Origin: Streptomyces sp. NBC_00247
GTDB taxonomy: Bacteria; Actinomycetota; Actinomycetes; Streptomycetales; Streptomycetaceae
Direction of reading: 5' to 3'
Length of the DNA: 64,000 nucleotides
Assembly: GCF_036188265.1 (NCBI RefSeq)
Contig: NZ_CP108093.1
Location: forward strand, 1,302,001 to 1,366,000
Below are positions 35,729 through 44,933 of the stretch, piece after piece. The position numbers and the translations under genes were made by a program. The number at the start of each line of letters is the position of its first letter. Position 1 is the stretch's first letter. Under the pieces are notes generated by a model. It did no database searches and was not told the DNA's origin. It saw only the letters and a list, made by a program, of their open reading frames with translations.

Positions 35729-36493
35729 TCAGACCGTGAGGCCGTGGGCCCGCAGATACGCCACGGGGTCCATGTCGGAGCCGTACTCCGGTCCGGTGCG
35801 CGCCTCGAAGTGCAGGTGCGGGCCGGTCGCGTTGCCGGTGGCGCCGGAGAGGCCGATCCGCTCGCCCGACGAGACGCTCTGGCCGACCGAGACACCGATC
35901 GAGGAGAGGTGGCCGTACTGGGTGTACGTGCCGTCCGTCATCCGCAGCACGACGTTGTTGCCGTACGCGCCGCCCCAGCCGGCTTCGACGACCGTGCCCG
36001 CGCCCACGGCGTGGACGGGGGTACCCGTGGCGGCGTGGAAGTCGACGCCGGAGTGGCTGCCGGAGGACCAGAGGGAGCCGCTCGACCTGTAACCGGTGCT
36101 GATGTACGACCCCGCGACGGGCAGGTGGAAGGAGTTCAGCCGCTTGCGTTCGGCGGCACGCGCGGCGCGCGCCTTCGCCTCACGGGCTTCCCTGACCCGT
36201 ACGGCGGCCTCGGCCTTGGCCTTCGCTTCGGCCTTCGCCCTGGCCTCGGCGACGCGGTGCTGGGCCTCCGCCTGGTCGGCTATCCGGTCCGCGATGGAGT
36301 CGCCGAGCGCCACGGCCCCGATGAGGCCGGTCGTACGGGGCGACGGGACGGACGGATCGGCGGCGAGGGCCGGGGAGGCCGTCGAAGCGACGACGCCGGT
36401 GGCCGCGAGTGCCGCGACACCGGCGAACCGGGCGGTGGTGCGCGTCAGACGGCCCGGGGCACGATGCGTCCCGGTGGCACGGGTGAACGCCAT
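35729..36493 (-). CDS. Secreted M23 (LytM) peptidase, c-di-AMP riboswitch controlled
   Basis: 254-residue secreted peptidoglycan endopeptidase. Signal peptide about 1-44 (AALAATGVVASTASPALAA), then an Ala/Glu/Arg-rich coiled helix (about 70-118), then LytM domain with GYRSSGSLWSSGSHSGVDFHAATGTPVHA and the second motif ATGPHLHFEARTG; the Zn ligands are the His and Asp of HSGVDF plus the two outer His of HLHF. 5' leader contains a ydaO-type riboswitch, a known arrangement for Streptomyces cell-wall hydrolases used in germination and growth. Confidence 0.93.
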   Translation of the reverse strand: MAFTRATGTHRAPGRLTRTTARFAGVAALAATGVVASTASPALAADPSVPSPRTTGLIGAVALGDSIADRIADQAEAQHRVAEARAKAEAKAKAEAAVRVREAREAKARAARAAERKRLNSFHLPVAGSYISTGYRSSGSLWSSGSHSGVDFHAATGTPVHAVGAGTVVEAGWGGAYGNNVVLRMTDGTYTQYGHLSSIGVSVGQSVSSGERIGLSGATGNATGPHLHFEARTGPEYGSDMDPVAYLRAHGLTV

Positions 36494-36511
36494 GGAGGAG
36501 CGGATCCTTTC

Positions 36512-36668
36512 CTTCCTTCTCGCCTACCGGGTTAGCTGACGGGTTCGGAGCAGGAAGGTCTCCTACGGGCGTTCACGCCTCTCACGAGACGGGCGCGCCC
36601 GATTCACCCCAGGGACTTCACGGGTCCCCGGCTCCCCAGGCTCGCGCCTGACGGGGACTCGGCGATGG
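36512..36668 (-). promoter_or_regulatory. c-di-AMP (ydaO-type) riboswitch
   Basis: Read on the minus strand, the leader has the conserved blocks CGCCGAGTCCCCGTC, GGGGTGAATCGG and, at the 3' end, GAACCCGTCAGCTAACCCGG then TAGGCG, all typical of the ydaO aptamer. It sits 20-175 nt before the M23 peptidase ATG. In Streptomyces these switches lower expression of resuscitation and cell-wall hydrolase genes when c-di-AMP is high. Confidence 0.85.
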
Positions 36669-36815
36669 CTGTCCGGCACCGCGAGTGCGGTACACAGTCG
36701 GCGGACAGCCGGATCGACGCTAGGCCGCGGCGCTTTCGATCACCAAACGGACAGGGCGTTTTGTAGCGCATCCCACAGGGCAGACAGCCACGCTTCCGGC
36801 AAAGAGGACAAACGA

Positions 36816-36851
36816 CGCGACCCCGACGAGATCTCTCCCGCCGGGGTCGCG
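36816..36851 (-). terminator. Terminator after the M16 peptidase pair
   Basis: 10-bp perfect arms CGCGACCCCG / CGGGGTCGCG with a 16-nt loop, 37 bp past the stop of the second M16 gene. Confidence 0.75.
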
Positions 36852-36887
36852 CTGCCGGGCGTACCCGGTCGTGCGGGTGACGGCCGG

Positions 36888-38300
36888 TCAGCCGTTCACG
36901 ACCGTCACCTCACCGATGCCCAGCGCGCGGACGGGCTCGGCGATCTGCGCCGCGTCGCCCACCAGGATCGTCACCAGCCGGTCCACCGGGAAGGCGTTGA
37001 CCACCGCGGCGGTCGCCTCGACCGTGCCGGTCTCGGCGAGCCGGGCGTACAGGTGGGCCTGGAAGTCGTCGGGCAGCTGCTGCTCGACCTGGTCGGCGAG
37101 GGTCGCCGCGACCGAGGCCGCCGTCTCGAACTTCAGCGGGGCGACCCCCACGAGGTTCTGCACGGCGGTCTCGCGCTCGGCGTCCGTCAGCCCGTCCGCC
37201 GCGAGGGTCCGCAGGACCTTCCAGAGGTCGTCGAGCGCGGGTCCCGTGGACTCGGTGTCCACCGAACCGCTGATGGCCAGCATCGCCGCACCGGCCGGTC
37301 CGGAGTCCGGACCGCCGGCGGTGGAGCGGAGCACCTGGGCGAACGCGCGTACGCCGTAGGTGTAGCCCTTCTCCTCGCGCAGCACCCGGTCGAGCCGCGA
37401 GGTGAGCGTGCCGCCGAGGCAGTACGCCCCGAGGACCTGGGCGGGCCAGACGCTGTCGTGCCGGTCCGCGCCGATGCGGCCGATGAGCAGCTGCGTCTGT
37501 ACGGCTCCCGGACGGTTGACGACGACCACGCGGCCGGTGTCGTCCGCGGTGATCGGCGCCACCGGACGGGGGCTGCCGCCGTTGCCCGACCAGTCGCCCA
37601 GGGTCTCGGCGAGCAGTGCGTCCAGGTCGATGCCGGTGAGGTCGCCGACGACGACCGCGACCGCCGTGGCGGGGCGGACGTGGGCGTCGTAGAAGGCGCG
37701 GACGGCGGCGGCGTCGATCCGCCGCACGGTGTCCTCGGTGCCCAGACGCGGGCGCGACATCCGGGCGGTGGCCGGGAACAGCTCCTTGTAGAGCTGCTTG
37801 GCCGCGCGGCGCGCGGGGTTGGCCTGCTCGTGCGGGATCTCGTCCAGGCGGTTTCCCACCAGGCGCTCGATCTCGCTGTCGGCGAAGGCGGGGGCCCGCA
37901 GCGCCTCGGCGACCAGGCCGAGCGCCTTGGCCAGGCGGGAGACGGGCACCTCCAGCGAGACCCGGACGCCCGGGTGGTCGGCGTGCGCGTCGAGCGTGGC
38001 GCCGCAGCGCTCCAGCTCGGCGGCGAACTCCTCGGCGCTGCGCTTGTCGGTTCCCTCGGAGAGGGCACGCGCCATGATGGTGGCGACGCCGTCCAGGCCC
38101 TCGGGTTCGGCGTCGAGCGGTGCTTCGAGGTGGATCTCGACCGCGACGACCTGCTGGCCGGGGCGGTGGCTGCGGAGCACCGTCAGCCCGTTGGGCAGGG
38201 TGCCGCGTTCGGGTGCCGGGAAGGCCCAGGGGCGTGCGGTTCCCGGGGTGGGCTGCGGGTGGAAGTCCATGGCTACTCCAGTCACGGCGGCGTCGCTCAC
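36888..38300 (-). CDS. M16 peptidase-like protein lacking the zinc motif
   Basis: 470 residues with two M16 half-domains. At the place of the inverted zinc motif HxxEH it has GLDGVATIMARAL, so no zinc is bound; a glycine-rich loop TLTSRLDRVLREEKGYTYGV is present as in the non-catalytic partners. Such pairs form heterodimers where one subunit binds zinc and the other shapes the substrate chamber. ATG overlaps the stop of the catalytic partner as ATGA. Confidence 0.9.
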   Translation of the reverse strand: MSDAAVTGVAMDFHPQPTPGTARPWAFPAPERGTLPNGLTVLRSHRPGQQVVAVEIHLEAPLDAEPEGLDGVATIMARALSEGTDKRSAEEFAAELERCGATLDAHADHPGVRVSLEVPVSRLAKALGLVAEALRAPAFADSEIERLVGNRLDEIPHEQANPARRAAKQLYKELFPATARMSRPRLGTEDTVRRIDAAAVRAFYDAHVRPATAVAVVVGDLTGIDLDALLAETLGDWSGNGGSPRPVAPITADDTGRVVVVNRPGAVQTQLLIGRIGADRHDSVWPAQVLGAYCLGGTLTSRLDRVLREEKGYTYGVRAFAQVLRSTAGGPDSGPAGAAMLAISGSVDTESTGPALDDLWKVLRTLAADGLTDAERETAVQNLVGVAPLKFETAASVAATLADQVEQQLPDDFQAHLYARLAETGTVEATAAVVNAFPVDRLVTILVGDAAQIAEPVRALGIGEVTVVNG

Positions 38301-39673
38301 TTGCCGGCCTCCTCGTCGGCGTCGGTGTCCGCGCCGTCCTCGGCAGCGGTCCCGTCGTCCGGCTCGGCCGGTTCGACCGGCTCGTAGACCAGCACGGCAC
38401 GGTTGTCGGGGCGCAGCGTGGCGGCGGCGACCTTCCGCACCTCGTCGGCGGTGATGTCGAGAACGCGTCCGACGGCCGTCAGCGCGAGCTGCGGGTCACC
38501 GAACAGCACCGCGAAGCGGCAGAGTTCGTCGGCGCGGCCGGAGACCGTACCGAGTCGGTCGAGCCACTCGCGTTCCAACTGGGCCTGCGCGCGTTCCATT
38601 TCCTCGGGCGTCGGGCCCTCGGTGGCGAACCGCTCCAGCTCCTCGTCGACCGCGGTCTCGATGCTCTCGACCTCCACGCCTCCGGACGTCTTGACGTCCA
38701 GCCAGCCCAGCGAGGGCGCTCCGGCCAGCCGCAGCAGCCCGAAGCCGGCAGCCACCGCCGTACGGTCGCGGCGCACCAGGCGGTTGTGCAGCCGGGACGA
38801 CTCGCCGCCGCCGAGGACGGTCAGGGCCAGGTCGGCGGCGTCCGCCTCACGGGTGCCGTCGTGCGGCAGGCGGTACGCGGCCATCAGCGCGCGGGCCGGG
38901 ACCTCCTCGTGGACCACTTCGCGCAGCTGCCCGCCGATGGTGCCGGGGAGAGAACCGTCGCGCGGGGGCTTCTTGCCGTCGTGGGACGGGATGGAGCCGA
39001 AGTACTTCTCGATCCAGGCGAGGGTCTCCTCGGGGTCGATGTCGCCGACGACCGAGAGCACCGCGTTGTTGGGCGCGTAGTACGTACGGAAGAACTCCTG
39101 GGCGTCCTCCAGCGTCGCCGCGTCCAGGTCCGCCATGGAGCCGATCGGCGTGTGGTGGTACGGGTGGCCCTCCGGGTAGGCGAGCGCGGTGAGCCGCTCG
39201 AACGCGGTGCCGTACGGGACGTTGTCGTACCGCTGGCGGCGCTCGTTCTTGACGACGTCCCGCTGGTTCTCCATGGACTCCTCGTCGAGCGCGGCGAGCA
39301 GCGAGCCCATCCGGTCGGCTTCGAGCCAGAGGGCGAGCTCCAGCTGGTGGGTCGGCATGGTCTCGAAGTAGTTGGTGCGCTCGAAACTCGTCGTGCCGTT
39401 GAGCGACCCGCCCGCGCCCTGGACGAGTTCGAAGTGACCGTTCCCCTTGACCTGCTTCGAGCCCTGGAACATCAGGTGCTCGAAGAGGTGCGCGAGACCG
39501 GTGCGCCCCTCCACCTCGTGACGGGAGCCGACGTCGTACCAGAGGCAGACTGCGGCGACCGGGGTCAGGTGGTCTTCGGAGAGCACCACACGCAGGCCAT
39601 TGGCCAGACGGTGCTCGGTCGCTGTCAGGCCGCCGGAGCCGGCCTGTGCGGTGGCCGTGTGACCCATGGGCAT
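38297..39673 (-). CDS. Zinc metallopeptidase, M16 family, catalytic subunit
   Basis: 458 residues. Inverted zinc motif HLFEH at about 62-66 (Glu is catalytic base) with the third ligand Glu downstream in NERRQRYDNV. It acts with the next gene's product; M16 pairs degrade or process peptides. ATG at 39673 with AAGGGA six bases upstream. Acidic C-terminal tail (about 440-458). Divergent from parC over a 440-bp region containing tandem repeats. Confidence 0.93.
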   Translation of the reverse strand: MPMGHTATAQAGSGGLTATEHRLANGLRVVLSEDHLTPVAAVCLWYDVGSRHEVEGRTGLAHLFEHLMFQGSKQVKGNGHFELVQGAGGSLNGTTSFERTNYFETMPTHQLELALWLEADRMGSLLAALDEESMENQRDVVKNERRQRYDNVPYGTAFERLTALAYPEGHPYHHTPIGSMADLDAATLEDAQEFFRTYYAPNNAVLSVVGDIDPEETLAWIEKYFGSIPSHDGKKPPRDGSLPGTIGGQLREVVHEEVPARALMAAYRLPHDGTREADAADLALTVLGGGESSRLHNRLVRRDRTAVAAGFGLLRLAGAPSLGWLDVKTSGGVEVESIETAVDEELERFATEGPTPEEMERAQAQLEREWLDRLGTVSGRADELCRFAVLFGDPQLALTAVGRVLDITADEVRKVAAATLRPDNRAVLVYEPVEPAEPDDGTAAEDGADTDADEEAGK

Positions 39674-39828
39674 GTACGTCCCTTCGATCGCGGTACTGGA
39701 CTTTCTGCCAGACCTGCCACTGTAAGCAAGCGCACGGGTACCTGGCGAAGTTCCCGTTCCCCCGATGTTGTGCTCGTTGGTAGTTCTTGACGACTGATGT
39801 TGACGCGTGGTGCCGAAGCCTTGCGCGC

Positions 39829-39963
39829 GGGGGGGGGGGTCGGCCCGGGCGTCGGTTCTGACTCCGGTACGGCGTCGGTTCGGCTCCCGGTACGGCGCGG
39901 GTTCGGCTCCCGGTACGGCGTCGGTTCCGATTCCGGTACGGCGTCGGCCCGGCTCCCGGTATG
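39829..39963. repeat. Poly-G tract and five 23-bp tandem repeats
   Basis: Eleven consecutive G (39829-39839), then five units of 23 bp, the commonest reading GCGTCGGTTCGGCTCCCGG plus TACG (39849-39963). 23 is not a multiple of 3, so this is not coding. Lies between the divergent M16 and parC genes, where both promoters should be. Confidence 0.9.
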
Positions 39964-40114
39964 GCCGGAGAACCCCTGGAAACGGGCGTCCCGGCGGGGT
40001 CCGGCCGGGCCCTTGGGACGGGTCGAGGTCGGCACTGTCGGCGGGGCGGTCCACAATGGTCCGCGTCAGAACCTCAGGTTGCCCGACAGAATCTGTGAAG
40101 GAGTCGCAGCCGCG

Positions 40115-42565
40115 ATGGCCCGCCGCAGCACGAAAACCCCGCCGCCGGACGACTTCGAGGAGAAGATCCTCGACATCGACGTCGTCGACGAAATGCAGGG
40201 CTCCTTCCTCGAGTACGCGTACTCGGTGATCTACTCCCGGGCCCTGCCCGACGCGCGCGACGGCATGAAGCCGGTGCACCGCCGCATCGTGTCCCAGATG
40301 AACGAGATGGGACTGCGCCCCGACCGCGGGTACGTCAAGTGTGCCCGCGTGGTCGGCGAGGTCATGGGTAAGCTGCACCCGCACGGGGACGCGTCGATCT
40401 ACGACGCCCTGGTGCGCATGGCGCAGCCGTTCTCCATGCGTCTCCCGCTCGTGGACGGACACGGCAACTTCGGCTCCCTCGGCAACGACGACCCGCCGGC
40501 CGCCATGCGGTACACCGAGTGCCGGATGGCCGACGCCACGTCCCTCATGACGGAGTCGATCGACGAGGACACCGTCGACTTCCAGTCGAACTACGACGGC
40601 CAGGAGCAGGAGCCCGTCGTCCTCCCGGCCGCCTACCCGAACCTGCTGGTCAACGGCGCGTCCGGGATCGCGGTCGGCATGGCGACCAACATGCCGCCGC
40701 ACAACCTCGGTGAGGTCGTCGCCGCCGCGCGCCACCTCATCCGGTACCCGAACGCCGACCTCGAAGCGCTGATGCGGTTCGTCCCCGGTCCCGACCTGCC
40801 GACCGGTGGCCGGATCGTGGGTCTGAGCGGTATCAAGGACGCCTACGCCGCCGGGCGCGGCACGTTCAAGATCCGGGCGACGGTCGCCGTGGAGAACGTC
40901 ACCCCGCGCCGCAAGGGCCTCGTCGTCACCGAACTGCCCTTCACGGTCGGTCCGGAGAAGGTCATCTCCAAGATCAAGGACCTGGTCTCGTCGAAGAAGC
41001 TCCAGGGCATCGCCGACGTCAAGGACCTCACCGACCGCTCGCACGGACTGCGTCTGGTCATCGAGATCAAGAACGGCTTCGTGCCGGAGGCCGTCCTGGA
41101 GCAGCTCTACAAGCTGACGCCGATGGAGGAGTCCTTCGGCATCAACAACGTCGCGCTCGTCGACGGCCAGCCGCTCACCCTGGGGCTCAAGGAGCTCCTG
41201 GAGGTCTACCTCGACCACCGTTTCGAGGTCGTGCGCCGGCGCAGCGAGTTCCGCCGCACCAAGCGGCGCGATCGGCTGCACCTGGTGGAGGGGCTGCTCG
41301 TCGCCCTCGTCGACATCGACGAGGTCATCCGGATCATCCGGGACAGCGACAACTCCGCGGCAGCGAAGGAGCGCCTCATGGAGCGCTTCTCGCTGAGCGA
41401 GATCCAGACGCAGTACATCCTGGACACTCCGCTGCGCCGGCTGACCCGGTTCGACCGGATCGAGCTGGAGAGCGAGCGCGACCGGCTCAGTTCGGAGATC
41501 GAGGCGCTGACCGCGATCCTGGAGTCGGACAGCGAGCTGCGCAAGCTCGTCTCCTCCGAACTGGCGGCGGTGGCGAAGAAGTTCGGTACCGACCGGCGTA
41601 CGGTGCTGCTGGAGTCGGCGGGCTCGCAGGTCTCCGCCGTACCCCTTCAGGTGGCGGACGACCCGTGCCGGGTGCTGCTCTCCTCCACCGGTCTGCTCGC
41701 CCGGACGGCCAACGCCGACCCGGTGGCCGAGGACGAGGACGCCAAGCGCGCGAAGCACGACGTGATCGTGTCCGCCGTACCGGCGACCGCGCGCGGCGAG
41801 GTGGGGGCGGTGACCTCCACCGGGCGGCTGCTGCGCGTCGCGGTGATCGATCTGCCCCAGCTGCCTGACACCCACGCCGCTCCCAACCTCTCGGGCGGAG
41901 CTCCGGTGTCGGAGTTCCTCACGCTGGACGAGGGCGAGGAGCTGATCTGCCTGACCACGCTCGACGAGACGTCGCAGGGCCTGGCGATCGGCACCCTCCA
42001 GGGGGTGGTGAAGCGCGTCGTGCCGGACTATCCGGCCAACAAGGACGAACTGGAGGTCATTTCCCTGAAGGAGGGCGACCGGATCGTCGGCGCCGTGGAG
42101 CTGCGTACGGGCGAGGAGGACCTCGTCTTCATCTCGACCGACGCGCAGTTGCTGCGGTACCCGGCGGCCCAGGTGCGTCCGCAGGGGCGTCCGGCCGGCG
42201 GCATGGCCGGGATCAAGCTCACGGACGGCGCCGAGGTGCTGTCCTTCACCGCGGTCGAACCGGCCGCTGACGCGGCGGTGTTCACGGTGGCCGGCTCGCA
42301 CGGCACACTGGACGACTCGGTGCTCACGTCGAAGCTGACACCCTTCGACCAGTACCCGCGCAAGGGACGGGCCACCGGTGGGGTGCGGTGCCAGCGGTTC
42401 CTCAAGGGTGAGGACGTGCTGGTCTTCGCCTGGGCCGGCCCCCTGCCCGCCCGCGCCGCGCAACAGAACGGCGCACCCGCGCGACTGCCGGAACCCGACC
42501 CGCGCCGTGACGGTTCGGGCATCCCGCTGACCGACCCGGTCGCCTCGGTCGCGGGTCCGGTGTAG
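40115..42565 (+). CDS. parC: DNA topoisomerase IV subunit A (GyrA-like)
   Basis: 816-residue breakage-reunion subunit that with ParE decatenates daughter chromosomes. Catalytic Tyr133 in [10 protein letters not shown]; winged helix and QRDR region [22 protein letters not shown]; helical tower and exit gate follow, then a C-terminal beta-pinwheel (about 520-780). No canonical GyrA box (QRRGGKG) is seen, supporting ParC over GyrA. ATG at 40115, GAAGGAG upstream. parE lies about 9 kb further on, the Streptomyces arrangement. Confidence 0.92.
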   Translation: MARRSTKTPPPDDFEEKILDIDVVDEMQGSFLEYAYSVIYSRALPDARDGMKPVHRRIVSQMNEMGLRPDRGYVKCARVVGEVMGKLHPHGDASIYDALVRMAQPFSMRLPLVDGHGNFGSLGNDDPPAAMRYTECRMADATSLMTESIDEDTVDFQSNYDGQEQEPVVLPAAYPNLLVNGASGIAVGMATNMPPHNLGEVVAAARHLIRYPNADLEALMRFVPGPDLPTGGRIVGLSGIKDAYAAGRGTFKIRATVAVENVTPRRKGLVVTELPFTVGPEKVISKIKDLVSSKKLQGIADVKDLTDRSHGLRLVIEIKNGFVPEAVLEQLYKLTPMEESFGINNVALVDGQPLTLGLKELLEVYLDHRFEVVRRRSEFRRTKRRDRLHLVEGLLVALVDIDEVIRIIRDSDNSAAAKERLMERFSLSEIQTQYILDTPLRRLTRFDRIELESERDRLSSEIEALTAILESDSELRKLVSSELAAVAKKFGTDRRTVLLESAGSQVSAVPLQVADDPCRVLLSSTGLLARTANADPVAEDEDAKRAKHDVIVSAVPATARGEVGAVTSTGRLLRVAVIDLPQLPDTHAAPNLSGGAPVSEFLTLDEGEELICLTTLDETSQGLAIGTLQGVVKRVVPDYPANKDELEVISLKEGDRIVGAVELRTGEEDLVFISTDAQLLRYPAAQVRPQGRPAGGMAGIKLTDGAEVLSFTAVEPAADAAVFTVAGSHGTLDDSVLTSKLTPFDQYPRKGRATGGVRCQRFLKGEDVLVFAWAGPLPARAAQQNGAPARLPEPDPRRDGSGIPLTDPVASVAGPV

Positions 42566-42598
42566 CGGCAGCCGCAGTCGTACGGAGGACGGGCGCGG

Positions 42599-42623
42599 CG
42601 GGGCGGGCCCGTCGCCCCGTTTT
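42599..42623 (+). terminator. Possible parC terminator
   Basis: CGGGGC / GCCCCG arms with a 9-nt loop, followed directly by TTTT, 34 bp after the parC stop. Confidence 0.55.
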
Positions 42624-42936
42624 CCGTACGGCTCCGAGCGGCCGGGCGTGTCCGGCGGGCCGAGGCGCGTCGGGGGCGCGGCGTCAGGTGCGGTGCGTCG
42701 CGAGGCCGCGGACTCTCCCCACCGTGATCGACCCCGACGACGGCCCCGACGAACCACTGCCCGGACTACCGGCCTCGCTTCGCGCGTCGGCGCACGACTC
42801 GTACCGGTCCACGACGCGCACCGGTCCGGGTTCCCCGGGACGGATCGGAAACGGCAACCGGGCGGGCGGGGCCGTCGACGAAGGGCGGCCGGGCGGCGGG
42901 CTGCCGGCCCTGGTCGTCGGGGGTGGCGGCGGGCGG
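42624..42936. other. Intergenic region after parC
   Basis: About 310 bp between parC and the convergent 135-residue gene. No convincing coding frame; GC-rich with several CCGGGC/GCCCGG-like palindromes. Nothing more seen. Confidence 0.45.
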
Positions 42937-43344
42937 TCAGGCGCCAGGGTCGACTTCGGGGTGCGTGAACCGCACGGGCCTGCCCAGCGACCGGGCGTAG
43001 GCGATTTCGGCTCGGGTGCTGTCTCCGACGTAATCGCCCACCACCAGCACCTCGTCAGCGAGCCGGATCTTCGCCCGGTGCAGATCGTCGAGTCGAACCT
43101 TCAGCGCCTCGGCCTCGACAGGATCGGACCAGAGTGCGTGCGGTGACTTCATGTCACAGCCCGGTTTGACGACGATCCTTCCGGCTCCGGTCTCCCGCAG
43201 ATCGGCCTCGTTCATCTCGGCCATGAAGCGGGTGGAGCCGCAGATCACGACGACACGCGGGAGGCTCAACAGCTGCTTCGCGTCGGCGAGCTTCTCCTCG
43301 GGGGTGAGCGGCTTCGGGTACGACGCTGGTTCCTCGTACGACAC
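42937..43344 (-). CDS. Hypothetical protein, possible nucleoside-deoxyribosyltransferase-like fold
   Basis: 135 residues. GTG at 43344 with a near-perfect AGGAGGA ribosome site five bases upstream. Sequence features: LPRVVVICGSTRFMAEMNEADL, then RIVVKPGCDMKSP, a helix EALKVRLDDLHRAKIRLADEVLVVGDYVGDSTRAEIAYARSLGRPVRF (in pieces). This Rossmann-like pattern resembles nucleoside 2-deoxyribosyltransferases and DUF4406 proteins (ICGS at the strand turn, STRAEIAYA near the end). No close family recognised; function uncertain. No operon partner. Confidence 0.65.
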   Translation of the reverse strand: MSYEEPASYPKPLTPEEKLADAKQLLSLPRVVVICGSTRFMAEMNEADLRETGAGRIVVKPGCDMKSPHALWSDPVEAEALKVRLDDLHRAKIRLADEVLVVGDYVGDSTRAEIAYARSLGRPVRFTHPEVDPGA

Positions 43345-43682
43345 TGGTTCCTCCTGGTCACGTGGTCCGAGGGATGTCCGCAGGGATGTCCGCAGGGACG
43401 AGAACGAGGGAGCTACCCCTATCGTTTCGTGACGAACGACGTGGCCACCCTCGCGCCGAGACTCTGTGCGACGCCCGACGACATGCTGAAGGAGCATCGC
43501 GGCCGGGCACCACGGCGTCCGCCAGTCGGCATGACGCCCCGCCCGAACTGTGCCGGAGCGGTCCCCCTGGCACGGCACAGGCCATGCTCGACCACCCCGT
43601 CGGGGCCACTCGGCTCCGCGATCCGGCTCGCGGCACTCCGCGAGGACCGGCTGAGCCACCCGGCACCCCCGCCGGACAGTGC
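43345..43682. other. Gap with a short direct repeat
   Basis: About 340 bp, AT-poor, no recognised gene. A 12-bp unit GGGATGTCCGCA occurs twice in tandem at 43371-43394. An upstream promoter for the 42937-43344 gene must be here. Confidence 0.4.
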
Positions 43683-44891
43683 CTACCGCAGGTCCGGCTC
43701 GGCAGGTCCGTCGTCTTCCACGGGCCGGTCGGCTCCATCGGCAGACCGGCCCGTGGCGACGTAACGCAGGACCCCCCACATGGCGCGCTCCAGATCGTCC
43801 GCGTCGCGCGGCTCGGCCTCCGGTACGCCGCCGGGGCCCGCGCCGCCCGAGTCCGCGCCGCCCGGGCCGGGCGTCCGGCAATCCTCCAGTTCCCGCAGGA
43901 GCGCCTCCCCGTCGAACCCTGAACCGATCAGGACGAGTTGGGTGAGCCTCGGCTCGTCGCGGGCCCACGGACGCGGGACGAACCGGAGGAACCGGCCCAC
44001 CGCGTGCACCAGGTAGGTGTTGCGGGGGTCGGCAGCGCCGAAGTCCACGAAGCCCTTCATGCGGTACAGCCCCTCGGGCCGTGAATCGAGGAACCGCATG
44101 AACCGGCGGGGATCCAGCGGCGTTCCGGTGGAGAGCTCGACGCTCTGGTACGCGGCGTGGGGATGGGCTCCGCCGTGGTTCCCCGATCCGCCGTGCTGGT
44201 CCGCCTCCCCTGCCAGCAGGTCCTCGAAGGTGAGTTGGCGGGCCGCCGTCCGGTCGCTGTCGGGACGGAGCGCGGGGTCGAAGAGCAGCGACGGGTCGAT
44301 CCGTCCGTGTTCCGTGGAGACGACGGCGGCACGGTCGGTCAGCGAGGTGACCGAGGCGTACAGCCGCTCGTGCTCGGCGTCGTCGATCCGGTCGGTCTTG
44401 TTGAGGACCACCAGATCGGCGACGGCGAGGTGCCGGTCGGTCTCCGGGTGCCGCTCCCGGGTGCGCTCGAACTCGGCCGCGTCGACGACCTCGACCAGCC
44501 CGCCGTAGACGATCCTCGGGTTCTCGCTCGCCAGCAGCATCCGTACGAGTTCCTGGGGCTCGGCGAGTCCGCTGGCCTCGATGACGATCAGATCGAGGCG
44601 GGCGGCGGGCCGCGTCAGGGTCTCCAGATAGGAGTCCAGCTCGCTCGCGTCCACCGCGCAGCACAGGCAGCCGTTGCCCAGCGAGACCGTCGAGCCGACC
44701 TGTCCGGCGACCGTCATGGCGTCGATCTCGATGGCCCCGAAGTCGTTCACGATCACGCCGACGCGGTTTCCGGCGCGGTGGTGGAGCAGGTGGTTCAGCA
44801 GGGTGGTCTTGCCCGAACCGAGGAAACCCGCGAGCACGAGGACCGGGATCTGCGGAATGCGGGCATCACCCGGTGGGGCCGAAGCGGGCAA
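43683..44891 (-). CDS. CobW/COG0523-family GTPase metallochaperone
   Basis: 402-residue G3E GTPase likely handling zinc or a similar metal. G1 GFLGSGKTTL (about 21-30), CXCC metal motif GNGCLCCAV, NKTD as G4, and a His-rich loop QHGGSGNHGGAHPHAAY (about 235-251) that probably binds Zn. C-terminal CobW_C domain (about 265-345). Start is a TTG at 44891 with a GAGG in the leader; no in-frame ATG precedes the P-loop. Acidic tail at the end. Confidence 0.88.
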   Translation of the reverse strand: MPASAPPGDARIPQIPVLVLAGFLGSGKTTLLNHLLHHRAGNRVGVIVNDFGAIEIDAMTVAGQVGSTVSLGNGCLCCAVDASELDSYLETLTRPAARLDLIVIEASGLAEPQELVRMLLASENPRIVYGGLVEVVDAAEFERTRERHPETDRHLAVADLVVLNKTDRIDDAEHERLYASVTSLTDRAAVVSTEHGRIDPSLLFDPALRPDSDRTAARQLTFEDLLAGEADQHGGSGNHGGAHPHAAYQSVELSTGTPLDPRRFMRFLDSRPEGLYRMKGFVDFGAADPRNTYLVHAVGRFLRFVPRPWARDEPRLTQLVLIGSGFDGEALLRELEDCRTPGPGGADSGGAGPGGVPEAEPRDADDLERAMWGVLRYVATGRSADGADRPVEDDGPAEPDLR

Positions 44892-44933
44892 GACGGGCCA
44901 TCCTCACGGAGCGAAGCAATGGCGGCACCACGG

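Noticed and set aside
40115..42565. GyrA instead of ParC for the topoisomerase A gene
   Set aside because: No QRRGGKG GyrA box, and parE-type B subunit lies in the same window; ParC fits better.
43429..43764. 111-codon plus-strand frame beside cobW
   Set aside because: Overlaps the cobW 3' end, low complexity, no motif recognised.
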